A DNA stretch of 7,427 nt from an uncultured Alphaproteobacteria bacterium (GTDB lineage Bacteria; Pseudomonadota; Alphaproteobacteria; Rickettsiales; UBA1997). The stretch spans positions 1-7,427 of the forward strand of contig CAIUFU010000191.1 of the NCBI GenBank assembly GCA_903898475.1, given 5' to 3'. Below are positions 1 to 5,202 of this stretch, piece by piece. The position numbers and the translations under genes were made by a program. Position 1 is the first letter of the stretch. Each line of letters starts with the position of its first letter. The notes beneath the pieces are model-generated. The model saw nothing but the letters and a program-made list of their open reading frames with translations. It did no database searches and was not told the DNA's origin.

Positions 1-46
1 CCGCCCCGCAGCCCATCTTAAGATCTTAAGATGGGCTGCGGGGCGG
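1..46. repeat. 46-base perfect palindrome at the window edge
   Basis: The first 46 bases equal their own reverse complement exactly: two 23-base arms with no spacer, centred on TCTTAAGA/TCTTAAGA. The outer 15 bases of each arm are almost all G and C, in sharp contrast to the AT-rich sequence that follows. It begins exactly at base 1, so the left arm may be cut and the true inverted repeat may be longer. No T-tract follows on either side, so it is not a clear terminator. It could be a genuine palindromic element or a fold-back artefact at a contig end. Confidence 0.75.
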
Positions 47-346
47 AATGGTTAAAAGAAAAAAAGTAGAAAAACTGGAATCATTAATTGTTAGAAATTA
101 TGAGTGATTCCACTCGTCAGTTTGAGAGGGATAGATTGTTTAAAAAATGGGGTCAGTTCAAAGCCTTTGATTTGCTGAAGACGATTCTTTTTGTAAAGAA
201 AGCTGTGAAGAGGGATTTCCATAACTGAATTGGGTTTATTAATAAGTCCATTGAAAGACTTTATATTTCTAATTTGCCTTCTTCGTCCGAATCAAATTTT
301 TTGCTGGAACATTTTCGAACTTTCCTTCAATGACTCATTTCGGTAC
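47..346. other. 300-base stretch without a recognisable gene
   Basis: Two short reading frames overlap here on opposite strands, and I recognise neither. On plus, ATG 100 to TGA 228 encodes 42 residues (MSDSTRQFER..., basic end KKAVKRDFHN) with no Shine-Dalgarno. On minus, a frame open from 291 to a TAA at 93-91 encodes up to 66 residues, 43 from the ATG at 222; it ends ...LTSGITHNF and has protein-like composition. The kinase frame is also open upstream to 209 and would add a hydrophobic stretch (FIFLICLLRP) if it started at the TTG at 230, but nothing supports that start. At most one of these is real. The minus frame could be the remnant end of a gene. Confidence 0.3.
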
Positions 347-1132
347 ATGAAAGCAATCGCACTTCAAAAAAATCACCACCACTTCCTCCTCGACCTGATT
401 GCGGAAAAACTTTTTAAAGTTGCAAAAAGCGAATCAGTGGTGCGTGTAAATAGTGTTGTTGCAGGTAATCAGCTACCTATCGCCCAGATATCAGAGCCAG
501 AATCTTATGAGCATTTTTCTAACGCCGAATTTCTCTCCGCAATCGTTCACGAATTAAAAACTCCACTTAACGCCATCCTCGGTTTTGCGGATGTTTTGGG
601 TGAGGAAATTGCCAATCCTTCGTCGCAAAAAGATGCTTTAAGTTGTGTTGCTGAAATCAAACAAGCCGCGCCCGACATGAATGAATTGATCAATGACATC
701 TTGGATGTGGCGCAGAATTCTTCGGGGAATTTCTCGGTGGATTTGTCACGCGCAATTGATTTGCGTGATGTTTTGAAGCGCGCGGTGCGCCTTAATTATG
801 ATTATTCACTGCGGCGCAATGTTGGTTTAAAGTTAGAAATTGCTGAAGATGTGAAGGCGGCAAAGCTTGATGCTAAAAGGATGAAGCAGGTTTTAACAAA
901 TCTAATTTCTAACGCTCTTAAATATTCTCCAGCGCAAAGTGAGGTGAGAATTCTTTGTAAATACAGCGCAGATTTTTTAGAAATTTCGGTGATCGATCAA
1001 GGCTTTGGAATGACCAAAGAACAAATCAAAACTGCTTTTGAAAAATATCAAACAATTACCAATCCAAACTCGGGAAAGGTTGATTCTTTTGGGCTGGGAC
1101 TACCGATCACCAAACAACTTGTTGAGCTATAA
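347..1132 (+). CDS. sensor histidine kinase, soluble, truncated at its C-terminus by an in-frame stop
   Basis: This is the transmitter core of a two-component histidine kinase. Numbering is from the ATG at 347, chosen because the upstream extension uses a TTG and is unconvincing. The HisKA H-box FLSAIVHELKTPLNAI has the phosphoacceptor His at 68. The HATPase region follows: N-box LTNLISNALKYSP (Asn about 189), G1 box DQGFGM (about 217-222), F-box AFEKYQ and G2 box GLGLPI (about 249-254). No membrane segment or sensor domain is visible in the 60 or so residues before the H-box, so it would be cytosolic, or it has lost its N-terminus. Translation stops at TAA 1130-1132, just after KQLVEL, although family-typical sequence continues in frame. 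The 261-residue product would lack the last strands of the ATPase fold, so it is probably impaired. No response regulator lies nearby. Confidence 0.85.
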   Translation: MKAIALQKNHHHFLLDLIAEKLFKVAKSESVVRVNSVVAGNQLPIAQISEPESYEHFSNAEFLSAIVHELKTPLNAILGFADVLGEEIANPSSQKDALSCVAEIKQAAPDMNELINDILDVAQNSSGNFSVDLSRAIDLRDVLKRAVRLNYDYSLRRNVGLKLEIAEDVKAAKLDAKRMKQVLTNLISNALKYSPAQSEVRILCKYSADFLEISVIDQGFGMTKEQIKTAFEKYQTITNPNSGKVDSFGLGLPITKQLVEL

Positions 1133-1210
1133 AACGGTGTAATTGAAGTGATTTCTGAAGTTGGAAAAGGCACCCAGATGAAAATAAAATTCCCGCTGCA
1201 ATTGATGTAA
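1133..1210 (+). pseudogene. stranded C-terminal 25 codons of the histidine kinase
   Basis: Directly after the TAA at 1130-1132, the same frame reads NGVIEVISEVGKGTQMKIKF-PLQLM and then TAA (1208-1210). This matches the usual end of a histidine kinase ATPase domain (…GG.IEV.SE.GKGT.F...LP). The parent gene was therefore about 287 codons long, and a single-codon nonsense change separates the two parts. No start codon with a plausible ribosome site precedes this piece, so it is unlikely to be translated alone. It could be a real recent inactivation, a sequencing error or, less likely, readthrough. Confidence 0.8.
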
Positions 1211-1262
1211 ACGATCCACCACTACCCGCTCACCCAGAAAGGCGTGCGTTCTTCAAGAAAGG

Positions 1263-1295
1263 TCCCCGAGGCGGAAACGCTTCGGGGATTTTTTT
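1263..1295 (+). terminator. intrinsic terminator after the histidine kinase
   Basis: An 11-bp stem is formed by TCCCCGAGGCG (1263-1273) and CGCTTCGGGGA (1278-1288), with one G-U pair. It is closed by a GAAA tetraloop (1274-1277) and followed directly by seven T (1289-1295). It lies 53 bases after the ancestral kinase stop, which suggests that the full-length gene was the original transcription unit. Confidence 0.93.
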
Positions 1296-1320
1296 GTTTG
1301 AAGTTGGAGTTTGTGAATAA

Positions 1321-1355
1321 CCACCCGAACCCCTCATTGAAAAGGAGGGGCTTTT
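1321..1355. repeat. small GC-rich hairpin element between convergent genes
   Basis: CCCCTC (1330-1335) pairs with GAGGGG (1345-1350) around the 9-base loop ATTGAAAAG. CCACCCGAA flanks it on the left and CTTTTG on the right. The pattern, 'ccacccgaacccctc…gaggggc', resembles short palindromic elements dispersed between genes in many bacterial genomes, by recollection rather than a search. It could back up termination between the convergent kinase and abi genes, but the T-run is short. Confidence 0.5.
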
Positions 1356-1376
1356 GATATCGAGTTTTTGTATGAT

Positions 1377-2006
1377 TCAATTATTAAAAACTGACTCAAA
1401 CCTATCTACTTTTGCAATACTTTCAGATAAGTCGGGCGCTAAGGATTTGAGATAAAAATAAATCAAATCGTGTAAATATTTTATGTCTGGAGTCAGATTA
1501 ATGATGGGTTCGTGATGAGAAATTCTATTTCTCAGTTTTTTGATATTTTCTAAATCGGAGCGAATTCTTTTTACGTTCAAAATTAATCCGGTGTTTTTGT
1601 GATTAGAAAAAACAGCCTGCAGCGCACCTTTCTTCTGCCAAATTTTTGCCTCATATTTTTTATGAAAAAGGCTGATCCAAAATCCAAAATTTAATTCTGA
1701 AATTATGTTGTCCGATCTGATTGGCTTGTTGATTTTGTTTAAATTCTGTTTTGCTTTTTTGATATTTTCTAATTCTAAATTATCAAAAATTGATGGTAGA
1801 TCAGTTTCTAGCCAGTCACTGCCAATAATCTTGGAAAGGGTTTTGGAAATTTTATTTCTCAAAATAATTTCTAAAAAATGCATCGCCGGATAAAAGGCTT
1901 CGCAGAGTGCGATGTTTCTTAGGTAAGGTTGTAGAGGATTTTGAGAGTTAATATTTTCGAAAGTTCTGATTCTTGCTTCAGAGAGATATTTTTTAAGATC
2001 GTCCAT
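1377..2006 (-). CDS. Abi-like HEPN-domain protein, putative abortive-infection RNase toxin
   Basis: A 209-residue protein of the short Abi-like family (related to the Abi_2 / AbiD-AbiF group). Visible hallmarks are FYPAMHFLEIILRNKI at about residues 38-53, FGFWISLF at 107-114 and KLRNRISHHEPI at 157-168. The last contains the HEPN motif R-x4-H (R159 NRIS H164), which forms the metal-independent RNase site in HEPN nucleases. Lactococcal AbiF and AbiD are longer (roughly 340-370 residues), so this is a compact form. No signal peptide or membrane segment is evident, so it acts in the cytosol. The ATG start (2006) lacks a Shine-Dalgarno. A structured element lies 50-130 bases upstream. I infer an RNA-cleaving defence or toxin function; the substrate and the phages it may act on are unknown. 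It sits downstream of metX on the same strand, but the spacing and the intervening structure argue for its own expression. Confidence 0.8.
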   Translation of the reverse strand: MDDLKKYLSEARIRTFENINSQNPLQPYLRNIALCEAFYPAMHFLEIILRNKISKTLSKIIGSDWLETDLPSIFDNLELENIKKAKQNLNKINKPIRSDNIISELNFGFWISLFHKKYEAKIWQKKGALQAVFSNHKNTGLILNVKRIRSDLENIKKLRNRISHHEPIINLTPDIKYLHDLIYFYLKSLAPDLSESIAKVDRFESVFNN

Positions 2007-2055
2007 AAAATTAGTTGATTTTAAGTGTGGTGATAAAGTAGGTTTTTACACGTAG

Positions 2056-2133
2056 ACCTTGGTTGTCCAATACTCCAAATGCCTTCTTGAGGGCTTAAAT
2101 TCTCAAGTTCTTATCGGAGCAAGGCGCCAAGGT
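2056..2133 (-). ncRNA. predicted structured small RNA next to the abi gene (strand uncertain)
   Basis: Read on the minus strand, ACCTTGG (2133-2127) pairs with CCAAGGT (2062-2056) and closes a 78-base domain. Inside, GCCTT (2125-2121) pairs with AAGGC (2085-2081), and CTTGAG (2107-2102) with CTCAAG (2091-2086). TCCGATA (2118-2112), in the internal loop, can pair with TATTGGA (2072-2066), outside the nested stems, in a seven-pair pseudoknot with one G-U. On plus that G-U becomes an A-C mismatch, which favours minus, the strand of abi. Against this, plus has seven T (2135-2141) one base after the closing stem, as expected for an RNA ending there, and an alternative CUUG-capped hairpin at 2081-2094. 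Known AbiF-type genes carry a conserved adjacent non-coding RNA reported to act as an antitoxin. By analogy this would be the RNA partner of the HEPN protein. I cannot confirm membership of that RNA family. Confidence 0.55.
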
Positions 2134-2158
2134 ATTTTTTTGTCTATTCTTTGCCTCC

Positions 2159-3328
2159 TTAGGCCTGATTCAAAAACGCCGAAACCGTGCTATTTAGCGC
2201 TTCATTTTCAATCAAAAATGAATCGTGGCCGTGGTGGCTTTCCATTATGATGTTGCTGGTATTGATGCCGCAGGCGATTAAAGCGTGGGTGATTTTTTTG
2301 GTGTCGCTGGGTTCGAAAAGCCAATCGTCAGAAAAAGAAATTAAGCAAAAACGGCCATTTTTATTTTTGGCGAACTCGATGAAAGCGTTGCTTAATTTTC
2401 CGTTAAAATCGGATTCTAAATCGAAATAATTTACCGCCTTTGTGGTGTAGAGATAAGAGTTGGCGTCAAAGCGTTCTACGAAGCTCATGCCTTGATGATG
2501 TAGGTAACTTTCAACTTGAAATTCGGGATCAAAATTTAGCGAAAAAGCATTTTTGGCGTCGGTGTTTTTATTTTGTAAATTGCGGCCAAATTTATCCTGC
2601 AGCGAATTTTTTGAAAGATAGGTGATGTGCGCAATCATGCGCGCCACGGCTAGGCCCTTGGATGGATATTTTTTTTCCAACAAATATTTGCCGCCGCACC
2701 AATTAGGGTCAGCCATGATCGCTTGTCTGCCGGCTTCGTGAAATGCGATATTTTGTGGGCTGTGGCGGTAAGAAGTGGCCAGCAGCAACACCGATTTTAT
2801 TTTTTGCGGATAAAGCACAGACCAAGACAGAGCCTGCATTCCGCCGGTTGAGCCGCCAATTACCGCGTGCAGTTTTTTAATTTGTAAATGTTCAAGCAGC
2901 AGATTTTGCGCTTGCACCATGTCTTGGATTGTAATCATCGGAAAGCTTAGTCCGTAAGGCTCGCCAGTTTCAGAATTAATGGTTTTTGGGCCAAATGAAC
3001 CCATGCAGCCGCCGATGATGTTGGAGCAAATTACGAAAAATTTGTTAGTCTCGATTGGTTTATTTGGACCAACCATCGCGTTCCACCAACCAGCTTTTTT
3101 GGTGACGGGATTGGTGGATGCAACGTATTGATCTCCCGTGAGCGCGTGGCAAATTAGAATCGCATTTGATTGGTCTGCATTCAAGCTGCCGTAAGTTTGG
3201 TAGGCGAGAGGAAAATTTTTTATTTCAATGCCGCTGCTTAATTTTAGGGCTTTTTCTTGGGCAAGAAAAACGATTTCTCCAATCTCAAATTCGTTGTAAT
3301 TAGGGCCGAAACTTGACTTCACTTTCAT
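2159..3328 (-). CDS. metX: homoserine O-acetyltransferase (MetX), possibly succinyl-specific
   Basis: MetX activates the hydroxyl of homoserine with an acyl-CoA, the first committed step of methionine synthesis in the cytosol. The protein is an alpha/beta hydrolase of 389 residues from the ATG at 3328, near the usual length of 370-390. Numbering here follows the slightly longer frame that begins with TTG 3343, where that ATG is residue 6. The oxyanion-region motif ICHALTG is at 64-70, the nucleophile elbow GGSTGGMQAL has Ser165, the Asp loop FSDDWLFEP probably uses D340, and GHDSFL carries His373. I prefer the ATG because MKVKSSFG fits the family start. MetX-type enzymes can use acetyl- or succinyl-CoA, and I cannot decide from sequence. 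metW, the frequent downstream partner in Alphaproteobacteria, is absent; the abi locus lies there instead. The gene diverges from the chorismate mutase gene. Confidence 0.95.
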   Translation of the reverse strand: MKVKSSFGPNYNEFEIGEIVFLAQEKALKLSSGIEIKNFPLAYQTYGSLNADQSNAILICHALTGDQYVASTNPVTKKAGWWNAMVGPNKPIETNKFFVICSNIIGGCMGSFGPKTINSETGEPYGLSFPMITIQDMVQAQNLLLEHLQIKKLHAVIGGSTGGMQALSWSVLYPQKIKSVLLLATSYRHSPQNIAFHEAGRQAIMADPNWCGGKYLLEKKYPSKGLAVARMIAHITYLSKNSLQDKFGRNLQNKNTDAKNAFSLNFDPEFQVESYLHHQGMSFVERFDANSYLYTTKAVNYFDLESDFNGKLSNAFIEFAKNKNGRFCLISFSDDWLFEPSDTKKITHALIACGINTSNIIMESHHGHDSFLIENEALNSTVSAFLNQA

Positions 3329-3380
3329 TCTTTTTAAATCCAATTTTAATTAAACTGCTTTTCATTTTTGTAAAATTTCC
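3329..3380. promoter_or_regulatory. divergent promoter region of metX and the chorismate mutase gene
   Basis: Only 52 very AT-rich bases separate the two starts, so their promoters must overlap. For metX (minus), TTTACA (3374-3369), 16 bases and TAATTA (3352-3347) give a modest sigma-70 match, with transcription expected about 12 bases before the ATG. For the mutase (plus), TAAAAT (3371-3376) is a five-of-six -10 match, but it ends four bases before the ATG and has no good -35. If used, the message would be almost leaderless. Neither gene has a Shine-Dalgarno in this spacer; metX has only AAAAAGA abutting its ATG. Confidence 0.4.
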
Positions 3381-4277
3381 ATGACTCAAAATCAACAGAA
3401 TAAAACTTGCGAGCCCGCATTGCTGGCTTTACGGCAAGATATTGATAAAATTGATGACCAAATAATTTCTTTGCTGAAAGCGCGCATGGAAGTGGTGACG
3501 AAAGTTGGCGAGTTCAAAAAAAATAATCAGGAAAAGTTTTTCATCCGCTCTAATCGCGAGGCGGACATGATTAAAAATTTGGTAGAAAAATCGAAGGGTG
3601 TTTTGTCGAGCACGACCGTGATGGGAATTTGGCGCAAAATAATTACTGCCGCCAACATGCATGAACAGCCGCTGCGCATTGCAATTCATAATCCGCGCGA
3701 TGTGGTTGATTACGCTTATTTGGTGAGAGAATATTACAATGATTTGGTGCCGATTCGCAATTTTGACAGCGTTAGTAATGTGGCGCTAGAGCTTGAAAAA
3801 GGTGAGGCGCAGATTGGGATTTTTGCTCTGCCCAAAAATGATTTTGATGCGAAAGTGGAAGATGCTGCAGAAAATTGGTGGATTGCTTTGGCGAACAATC
3901 GCAATGGTTTGAAGGTTTTTGCCAAAATTCCATTTGGTGAATTTTCTGATGAAAAAAAGCAAAATGATCAAATTGAATTGGTTGCGGTGGCGGCGAAAAA
4001 TCCGGAAAAATCCAGTGACGATAATAGCTTATTTTACGTAGAAGTGTCGCGCGAAATTTCGAAGGGACAGGTTTTGACGGCTTTGAAAGATCAGGGGTTG
4101 GAGGCGAAAATTTTGAAATCGGTGAAGTTGCATCAGGTTGATGGGATGGTTTTTTATTTGATTGAAGTGGCTGGGTTTTGGCTTGAGGAAGATGAGGTGG
4201 TGAAGAATTTTTCGAAGTCGAAGGCAAAGGGTTATGTAAAAGTTTTAGGTCATTACGCTAGGGGAATAAAAAGGTAA
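3381..4277 (+). CDS. chorismate mutase (AroQ type) with a degenerate P-protein-like C-terminal region
   Basis: Residues 12-95 form a type II (AroQ) chorismate mutase domain, which converts chorismate to prephenate in the phenylalanine/tyrosine pathway. R18 (LRQDID), R35, K46 and the R59-E60 pair match the order and nearly the spacing of catalytic residues in the E. coli P-protein mutase domain. The remaining 200 residues resemble a worn prephenate dehydratase plus ACT layout. LRIAIHNPRDVVDYAYLV and FDSVSNVALELEKGEAQIGI recall the start of a dehydratase domain, and the end (from FYVEVSREISKGQ to GYVKVLGHY) recalls ACT. I see no dehydratase TxR catalytic motif. At 298 residues it is shorter than true P-proteins (about 360-390), so I infer mutase activity only. 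The ATG start (3381) has no Shine-Dalgarno. Alphaproteobacteria often encode such a protein beside metX. I assign no gene symbol because pheA would imply dehydratase activity. Confidence 0.85.
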   Translation: MTQNQQNKTCEPALLALRQDIDKIDDQIISLLKARMEVVTKVGEFKKNNQEKFFIRSNREADMIKNLVEKSKGVLSSTTVMGIWRKIITAANMHEQPLRIAIHNPRDVVDYAYLVREYYNDLVPIRNFDSVSNVALELEKGEAQIGIFALPKNDFDAKVEDAAENWWIALANNRNGLKVFAKIPFGEFSDEKKQNDQIELVAVAAKNPEKSSDDNSLFYVEVSREISKGQVLTALKDQGLEAKILKSVKLHQVDGMVFYLIEVAGFWLEEDEVVKNFSKSKAKGYVKVLGHYARGIKR

Positions 4278-4442
4278 TCATCATAAGTTGACAAAGAAGA
4301 AACCACCTCCACAATGCCCGCCCTTCTCTTCGCAATCCCCTTTTAAAAAAGTCAGTTTTTTAGAAATTCTTCACGGGCAAATAGCTGTCAAAAGCCAATC
4401 CTGAAGAACCAATGGGAATCGCAATTCAAAACACATCTAGAT
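4278..4442 (+). promoter_or_regulatory. rpsD promoter candidate and leader
   Basis: A perfect -35 TTGACA (4288-4293) is followed after 16 bases by CACAAT (4310-4315), a four-of-six -10 match, about 130 bases before the rpsD ATG. The leader downstream could form a long closing pair, TGCCCG (4315-4320) with CGGGCA (4374-4379), around an A/T hairpin TAAAAAA (4344-4350) / TTTTTTA (4356-4362). The A/T hairpin might act weakly as terminator for the mutase gene. Regulation by S4 binding to its leader is known in other bacteria, but nothing here demonstrates it. No Shine-Dalgarno precedes the ATG. Confidence 0.45.
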
Positions 4443-5063
4443 ATGTCAAAAAGACTAAATGCTAAGAAAAAAATTAGCAGAAAATTGGGCGGAAGCCTTT
4501 GGGGTCAAGCTAAGGATCCTTACCTTAAACGTAATTTTAAACCAGGCCAACACGGTGCTGCATCTGGAAGAGGCCGCGTCAGTGACTACGGTACTCAACT
4601 TCGCGCTAAACAAAGACTAAAATTCTACTACGGCAACATTTCTGAAAGACAATTTTTCAACACTTTCACTTTGGCTTCAAAAGCTAAAGGTGACGTTTCT
4701 GAAAACTTCATCGGCATGCTTGAAAGCAGATTAGACGCTATCGTTTACCGCGCTAATTTTGTTCCTACAGTTTTTGCTGCTAGACAATTTGTGAACCACA
4801 AACACGTTACTGTAAACGGCAAAACCGTTAACATTCCTTCTTACAGATTGAAAGTTGGTGATGTTGTGCAAATTCGCGAAAAATCTCGCACTCTTGCAAT
4901 CGTAATTGAAACAATGGCTAAAAACGAACGTGATGTTCCTGGATACCTACAATTGGATAAAGGTAACCACTCAATCAAAATGCTTGCTAAAGCAGCATTT
5001 GCTGAAGTTCCTTACGCTGTAGAAATGCAGCCACATTTGATTACAGAGTTTTACTCTCGTTAA
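4443..5063 (+). CDS. rpsD: 30S ribosomal protein S4
   Basis: S4 binds 16S rRNA early in small-subunit assembly and helps maintain decoding accuracy. The 206-residue length is standard. The N-terminal part shows KISRKLGGSLWG, the basic NFKPGQHG loop (31-38) and SDYGTQLRAKQRLKFYYG (47-64). The second is typical of alphaproteobacterial and Rickettsiales S4. The S4 RNA-binding domain runs from SRLDAIVYR (95-103) to about 157, with the FAARQFVNHKHVTVNG core. The end, PHLITEFYSR, is also canonical. There is no Cys, so this is the zinc-free form. Codon choice differs from the neighbours, with many CTT, GCT and AGA codons, as expected for a highly expressed gene. It stands as a single-gene unit, away from other ribosomal genes, with its own promoter candidate and a strong terminator. 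CTAGAT immediately precedes the ATG in place of a Shine-Dalgarno. Confidence 0.98.
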   Translation: MSKRLNAKKKISRKLGGSLWGQAKDPYLKRNFKPGQHGAASGRGRVSDYGTQLRAKQRLKFYYGNISERQFFNTFTLASKAKGDVSENFIGMLESRLDAIVYRANFVPTVFAARQFVNHKHVTVNGKTVNIPSYRLKVGDVVQIREKSRTLAIVIETMAKNERDVPGYLQLDKGNHSIKMLAKAAFAEVPYAVEMQPHLITEFYSR

Positions 5064-5087
5064 TCTTTGTGAAATAAGATTGGTGTT

Positions 5088-5124
5088 AAAAAAGGATCCT
5101 GAATTTTTTTCAGGATCCTTTTTT
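5088..5124 (+). terminator. intrinsic terminator after rpsD
   Basis: A perfect 16-bp stem joins AAAAAAGGATCCTGAA (5088-5103) and TTCAGGATCCTTTTTT (5109-5124) across the five-base loop TTTTT. The right arm ends in six T, and the left arm begins with six A, so it could also work on the minus strand. It lies 24 bases after the rpsD stop. Confidence 0.93.
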
Positions 5125-5135
5125 GTTGTTAGAAA

Positions 5136-5164
5136 TTGACAATCGTGGATTGACTCTTTTGTAT
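5136..5164 (+). promoter_or_regulatory. promoter candidate for the prepilin-like gene
   Basis: A perfect TTGACA (5136-5141) is followed after 17 bases by TTGTAT (5159-5164), a three-of-six -10 match, about 38 bases before the ATG at 5203. A second near-consensus -35, TTGACT, lies at 5150-5155 but has no -10 at proper distance. The position directly after the rpsD terminator supports independent transcription. Confidence 0.4.
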
Positions 5165-5202
5165 CAAATTTTTTCCAACTTCAAATTTATTTACTAGATA
5201 TC

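Noticed and set aside
230..346. N-terminal extension of the kinase from the TTG at 230
   Set aside because: Rare start codon, no ribosome site, and a sequence rich in hydrophobic and Cys residues unlike the following region. The ATG at 347 is simpler, though still not proven.
2034..2039. Plus-strand -10 TAAAGT for the small RNA
   Set aside because: Four of six matches, but no -35 at proper distance. It is noted only as compatible with a plus-strand transcript.
2143..2173. Minus-strand promoter TTGAAT / AATAGA for the small RNA
   Set aside because: Spacing of 19 bases and only three of six matches at -10; too weak to call.
2187..2625. Plus-strand frames within metX
   Set aside because: They are antisense to a convincing MetX with a complete catalytic triad, and show no family features of their own.
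3772..4227. 151-codon minus-strand frame inside the chorismate mutase gene
   Set aside because: Pro/Ser/Gln/Phe-rich composition typical of an antisense shadow. The plus-strand gene is well supported by domain matches.
4344..4362. A/T-only hairpin as a firm terminator of the mutase gene
   Set aside because: The stem has no G-C pair, so it would be unstable. It is mentioned in the leader entry only.
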